A DNA stretch of 64,000 nt from NCBI RefSeq assembly GCF_039544265.1, contig NZ_BAABLI010000006.1, positions 1 through 64,000 on the forward strand, given 5' to 3'. Below the pieces are notes generated by a model that saw nothing but the letters and a program-made list of their open reading frames with translations, had not been told where the DNA came from and searched no databases. The stretch comes from Corallincola platygyrae (GTDB taxonomy: Bacteria > Pseudomonadota > Gammaproteobacteria > Enterobacterales > Neiellaceae). Position numbers and translations under genes: made by a program. This document shows positions 60,157 to 64,000 of this stretch, one piece after another. How positions within the stretch are numbered: the first letter of the stretch is position 1; each line of letters begins with the position of its first letter.

Positions 60157-62655
60157 ATGGCAACCAAGAAAACTACTCGTAGTGCAAAGAAAGCAGCTCC
60201 GGCTTCGCGTTTCTCTTTGACCACGGCAGAATTCAAGGAAAGCATCCTGAAGCATCTGCACTCAACTCTGGGCACAGATGAAAACAAGGCAAGTAACCGC
60301 GCGTGGGCTGAAGCTACTGCAGCTGCAGCTAACGATTTCGTTTACGAGCGTCTCCGTCAAACTCAAAAAGCTCACTTTGAAGCTGATACTCGCGCAGTAC
60401 ACTATCTGTCTGCGGAGTTCCTGATGGGTCGTTTGCTTTCTAACAACCTTCACAACCTCGGCGTGTTTGAAGCTGCTGCTGATGCACTGAAAGAGCTTGG
60501 TCATGACATCTCTGTCATCCTGGATGAAGAGCCTGATATGGCTCTGGGTAACGGTGGTCTGGGTCGCTTGGCGGCTTGTTTCATCGATTCACTGGCAACA
60601 TTGAACTACCCAGCTATCGGCTACGGTATCCATTACGAGCACGGCCTGTTCCGTCAGGAATTCCGTGACAACCGTCAGATCGAGCGCCCTGATGAGTGGC
60701 GTGAGTACGGCAGCCCATTCGAAATCTGCCGTCCAGAATCTATCCAAGAAGTTCCTCTGTTCGGTTACGTTGAAACTGTATTCGACGAAACTGGTAACAT
60801 GAAGAAGAAATGGCACCCAGGACGCGTTATCAAAGGTGTTCCATGGGATGTTCCAATCGTAGGTTTCGGTGCTGAAACCGTAAACATCCTGCGTCTGTGG
60901 GAATCACGTGCATCTGACTTCTTCAACTGGGATGTATTCAACGCGGGTGGTTATGTTGACTCACAAGCTGAGAATGCAGAAGCTGAAGCAGTTTCTAAAG
61001 TTCTTTACCCGAACGACGAAACTGAAGCTGGTAAGCAGCTGCGTCTGATCCAGCAGTACTTCTTCTGTGCATGTTCACTGAAAGATATCGTTCGTCGTTA
61101 TCGTCGTGCACACGGCGACGACTGGAGCAAGTTCGCTGACCAGAACGTTATGCAGCTGAACGATACTCACCCAGCGGTTGCTATCCCTGAATTCATGCGT
61201 CTGTTGGTAGACGAGTACGACATGAACTGGGATGACGCTTGGAAGATCAGCCGTAGCGCATTTGCATACACTAACCACACTCTGCTGCCAGAAGCACTGG
61301 AGAAGTGGGACGTATACCTGTTCGAGCGCGTACTGCCTCGTCACCTGGAAATCATTTACGAAATCAACCGTCGCTTCCTGAACGACGAAGTTGAAGCGAA
61401 ATGGCCTGGCAACGATGAAATCAAAGCTAAGCTTTCTATCATCGAAGAAGGCGATTCTCGCAAAGTTCGCATGGGTCACCTGTCAGTAATCGGTTCATTC
61501 AAAGTGAACGGTGTTGCTCAGATCCACTCTGAACTGGTTAAGAAAGACCTGTTCCCAGAGTACGATGCGCTGTTCCCAGGCAAATTCACTAACGTAACTA
61601 ACGGTATTACTCCGCGTCGTTGGTTGAAAGCGTGTAACCCACGTCTGTCTGCACTGTTGACTGAAAAAGTTGGCGAAGAATGGCCACGTGACCTCGAGTT
61701 GCTGCGTGATATCGCTAAGTACGCTGATGATCCTGCATTCCAGAAGGAATACATGGATATCAAACTGGCGAACAAAGTAGATATGGCTGCAACCATCAAA
61801 GAGCTGACTGGTGTTGAAGTTGACCCAACAGCAATCTTTGACGTACAGATCAAGCGTCTGCACGAGTACAAGCGTCAGCAAATGAACCTGCTGCACATCC
61901 TGGCTCTGTACCGCCGTCTGCTGGAAAACCCAGACTACGACATGCATCCTCGTGTTGTTATCTTCGGTTCTAAAGCTGCACCTGGTTACAAGCTGGCGAA
62001 GGACATCATCTACGGCATCAACTGTATTGCTGACAAGGTGAACAACGATCCTCGCATCAAAGGTAAGCTGAAGGTTGTATTCCTGCCTAACTACCGTGTA
62101 ACTATCGCTGAAAAACTGATCCCAGCAGCTGACCTGTCTCAGCAGATCTCTCTGGCAGGTTTCGAAGCGTCAGGTACTGGTAACATGAAGCTGGCTCTGA
62201 ACGGTGCTTTGACTGTTGGTACTCTTGACGGTGCAAACATCGAAATCGCTGAAGAAGCGGGTGAAGAGCACGTTTGTATCTTCGGTATGAACGTTGACGA
62301 AGCTCAGGCGTTGAAAGCTCAAGGCTACAACCCTTGGGATTACTACTACAGCAACCCAGAGCTGAAAGCGATTCTGGATTGGCTGGATACTGACTACTTC
62401 ACACCTGGTAAGCCTGGTGAGTTGTCAAGCATCAAGCGCAGCCTGCTGGACGGTGGTGACCCGTACATGGCTCTGGCTGACTTCGAGTCTTACTCAGATG
62501 CGCATAAGCGTGCTGATACTCGCTTCCGCGATAAGGCTGGTTGGGCACGTTCAATGATCATCAATACAGCGACTATGGGTAAATTCAACTCAGACCGCTC
62601 TATGGAAGATTACGTACGTGACATCTGGAAGCTGACCAAGTGTCCAGTTAAGTAA
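60157..62655 (+). CDS. glgP: glycogen/alpha-glucan phosphorylase
   Basis: Releases glucose 1-phosphate from non-reducing ends of glycogen. 832 residues (E. coli GlgP 815). The N-terminal Lys/Ala/Ser-rich head (about 1-18) is an extra. Visible: YLSAEFLMGRLLSNNL, ALGNGGLGRLAACF, GFGAETVN, TNHTLLPEALEKW and PLP Lys in ASGTGNMKLALNGALTVGTLDG near residue 670. Codon use is strongly biased to CGT/GGT/GAA/AAC, suggesting high expression. GAAGGACAG ribosome site. Confident. Confidence 0.96.
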   Translation: MATKKTTRSAKKAAPASRFSLTTAEFKESILKHLHSTLGTDENKASNRAWAEATAAAANDFVYERLRQTQKAHFEADTRAVHYLSAEFLMGRLLSNNLHNLGVFEAAADALKELGHDISVILDEEPDMALGNGGLGRLAACFIDSLATLNYPAIGYGIHYEHGLFRQEFRDNRQIERPDEWREYGSPFEICRPESIQEVPLFGYVETVFDETGNMKKKWHPGRVIKGVPWDVPIVGFGAETVNILRLWESRASDFFNWDVFNAGGYVDSQAENAEAEAVSKVLYPNDETEAGKQLRLIQQYFFCACSLKDIVRRYRRAHGDDWSKFADQNVMQLNDTHPAVAIPEFMRLLVDEYDMNWDDAWKISRSAFAYTNHTLLPEALEKWDVYLFERVLPRHLEIIYEINRRFLNDEVEAKWPGNDEIKAKLSIIEEGDSRKVRMGHLSVIGSFKVNGVAQIHSELVKKDLFPEYDALFPGKFTNVTNGITPRRWLKACNPRLSALLTEKVGEEWPRDLELLRDIAKYADDPAFQKEYMDIKLANKVDMAATIKELTGVEVDPTAIFDVQIKRLHEYKRQQMNLLHILALYRRLLENPDYDMHPRVVIFGSKAAPGYKLAKDIIYGINCIADKVNNDPRIKGKLKVVFLPNYRVTIAEKLIPAADLSQQISLAGFEASGTGNMKLALNGALTVGTLDGANIEIAEEAGEEHVCIFGMNVDEAQALKAQGYNPWDYYYSNPELKAILDWLDTDYFTPGKPGELSSIKRSLLDGGDPYMALADFESYSDAHKRADTRFRDKAGWARSMIINTATMGKFNSDRSMEDYVRDIWKLTKCPVK

Positions 62656-62671
62656 GAACTCTTCTTGCTAG

Positions 62672-62701
62672 AAAAAAGCCACCTTCGGGTGGCTTTTTTT
62701 A
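62672..62701. terminator. bidirectional terminator after glgP
   Basis: AAAAAAGCCACC, TTCG, GGTGGCTTTTTTT. Confidence 0.9.
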
Positions 62702-62864
62702 TGGCTGGTGCTTTGTGACAGCTGCGATGCTCTGTAATCAAATAGCATCGCGCCAGCACTTGGCATTGCCATGTGCTACTGGGACTCATTCATAAGTTAG
62801 GTAAGGGAGGGGGCCTGTGCGAGAGCGTAGCGGGCGAGTTAGACTTAGTTGCTATAGAGGTGAA

Positions 62865-63821
62865 TTAGACAACTCTGTTTCGACCAGAAGTCTTAGCTTC
62901 GTAGAGTCTGTCGTCGGCGCGTTTTAACCAACTGTCAGCACTTTCTTCGATAACCATCTCCGCAACTCCAAAACTGGCTGTGAGATTAATGTTGCAGTCA
63001 AAGGAGTGGTCTACCAGAGATTCCCTGAGTTTTTCTGCCACCGCCATAGCATCCATCTGCTCGGTTTCTGGAAGCAACACTGCGAACTCCTCACCGCCAA
63101 ATCGATATAAGCTGTCGGTTCCTCGAATTGTTCGACTTATACAGTTAGCAGCTTGTTTGAGCACCTCATCACCCACGGTATGACCATGGGTATCATTGAT
63201 CTCTTTAAAGTGATCGAGGTCGATGCAGATTAGGCTGCAATGCCTACGATAGCGCTTTCCATAATCGATAGCTTGGGCCAACGCTTTCGACATCATTCTG
63301 CGATTAAATACGCCTGTGAGCGGATCTCGGTTCGCTTGCCTTTCAAGCGCCTTTTGGTTGGTTTCGACCTCATAAGCGAAAAATGCGGTAAACAGTAAGC
63401 TCAGGCCGATACCAATAGAAAACTTAAACACTAATACTGATGGCGCGGCATTTAATGACAGGGCGATGGATAGAATTGTGTAGACAACACTGAGAACCAA
63501 ACCAGCTCTGAAACCGAAGATAAAAAACAGCATGGACGCTGCGCCGAAGGTATAGATGAGTCCTCTGATACCCAATTGATAGCAGACGCCAAGCAGGGCC
63601 ATACATACAACAATAATGAATGTCTTGCTGTATAAGCTATTGTCTTTGCCCTGAGCCAGGCGAAATACAGAGAGCGCCAGTGGCAGTGCCGCGATAATTA
63701 GCACCACGCCAACAATATGGCTTTCCCAGCCAATATGGTACACACCGTATGCTGACAACGGGATCAGCATAAGTACATGTAGCAGCAATGCAAATTTACT
63801 GGAATGGCCGGCACTAAGCAT
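62865..63821 (-). CDS. membrane-bound diguanylate cyclase
   Basis: 318 residues. Residues 1-155 hold about five to six hydrophobic segments, and the GGDEF domain (about 165-318) reads RFGGEEFAVLLP at the active half-site. RGTD five residues before GGEEF matches the inhibitory RxxD I-site, so product inhibition by c-di-GMP is likely. DPLTGVFNRRMM opens the domain and IDLDHFKEINDTHGH supplies the metal Asp. It makes cyclic-di-GMP from two GTP. No regulator or EAL partner adjoins. Confidence 0.91.
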   Translation of the reverse strand: MLSAGHSSKFALLLHVLMLIPLSAYGVYHIGWESHIVGVVLIIAALPLALSVFRLAQGKDNSLYSKTFIIVVCMALLGVCYQLGIRGLIYTFGAASMLFFIFGFRAGLVLSVVYTILSIALSLNAAPSVLVFKFSIGIGLSLLFTAFFAYEVETNQKALERQANRDPLTGVFNRRMMSKALAQAIDYGKRYRRHCSLICIDLDHFKEINDTHGHTVGDEVLKQAANCISRTIRGTDSLYRFGGEEFAVLLPETEQMDAMAVAEKLRESLVDHSFDCNINLTASFGVAEMVIEESADSWLKRADDRLYEAKTSGRNRVV

Positions 63822-63933
63822 GGGATCGGTTTGCGACTCCTTGTCTTAACTCCCTATAAGATTACGCTTTTTTTTGCAAAACACCCATGTCTGTTTGGTT
63901 ATGGTGGGTCAAAATGTGACCTTGCTGACGACA

Positions 63934-63967
63934 GGATAAAAAAGAAGGGCCGCAACAGCGGCCCTTC
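63934..63967 (-). terminator. terminator of a minus-strand gene beyond the right edge
   Basis: On the minus strand GAAGGGCCGC, loop TGTT, GCGGCCCTTC, then six T. The gene it closes lies outside the window. Confidence 0.8.
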
Positions 63968-64000
63968 ATTCGGAGAATTTTTCTTTAACTAGCGATCAAC

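Noticed and set aside
63804..63992. 62-codon open frame at the right edge
   Set aside because: It overlaps the start of the diguanylate cyclase gene and runs through a terminator; no ribosome site.

Overview
The window comes from a gammaproteobacterium, probably an Alteromonadales-like or related marine lineage. Three lines of evidence support this. SeqA sits in the Enterobacterales-type order fur - fldA - ybfE - ybfF / seqA - pgm. The arrangement pykA - hexR / zwf matches the E. coli and Shewanella layout. A Shewanella-type Kdo8N sugar locus (kdnA - kdnB - kdsB) and a DUF2989 lipoprotein are also present. The genus cannot be named from the sequence alone.

Layout. 1-400: the 3' end of an IS200/IS605 transposase with end hairpins. 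0.4-11 kb: astB (arginine catabolism), topA, a histidine kinase / response regulator-TPR pair with a membrane-anchored partner, cysB, nudL and pabB. 11.3-20.2 kb: class I fumarase, a two-adaptor RND efflux operon (TriABC/VexIJK-like), a SixA-type phosphatase and cinA. 20.2-24 kb: a non-coding stretch with a candidate small RNA and a MITE, then a PsrA-like TetR regulator and fadE. 24-41 kb: a central-carbon and glycogen block (pykA, hexR, zwf, glk, eda, gapA, malQ, a DUF4032 kinase-like gene, glgB, glgX, gnd). HexR-like operators lie upstream of pykA and between gapA and malQ. 41-46.7 kb: a Pyr_excise-family protein, msrB, a second MITE copy, a DUF2989 lipoprotein and the Kdo8N locus. 46.7-54.4 kb: glnS and a tight four-gene operon (receptor-like Ser/Thr kinase, exported alpha/beta hydrolase, enolase-superfamily enzyme, GH3-type adenylating enzyme). 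54.5-62.7 kb: fur, a DUF4442 thioesterase-like gene, fldA, ybfE, DUF2788, ybfF, seqA, pgm and glgP. 62.8-64 kb: a membrane diguanylate cyclase and the terminator of a gene beyond the edge.

How the genes work together. The 24-41 kb block plus pgm-glgP 20 kb away forms one glucose economy. GlgP, GlgX and MalQ break down glycogen, Pgm and Glk feed glucose 6-phosphate, and Zwf/Gnd/Eda/GapA/PykA carry the pentose-phosphate, Entner-Doudoroff and lower glycolytic flux, with HexR as the likely shared repressor. edd and pgl are not in the window. The most unusual parts are the kinase-hydrolase-enolase-GH3 operon, for which I know no described pathway, and the kinase-fold DUF4032 gene inside the glycogen operon.

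Mobile and repeat content is modest: one IS200/IS605 remnant at the edge, two copies of a 267-281 bp MITE with TA target duplications, and a 173-bp element whose ends resemble a separate 34-bp palindrome. No tRNA, rRNA, CRISPR array or prophage was recognised.
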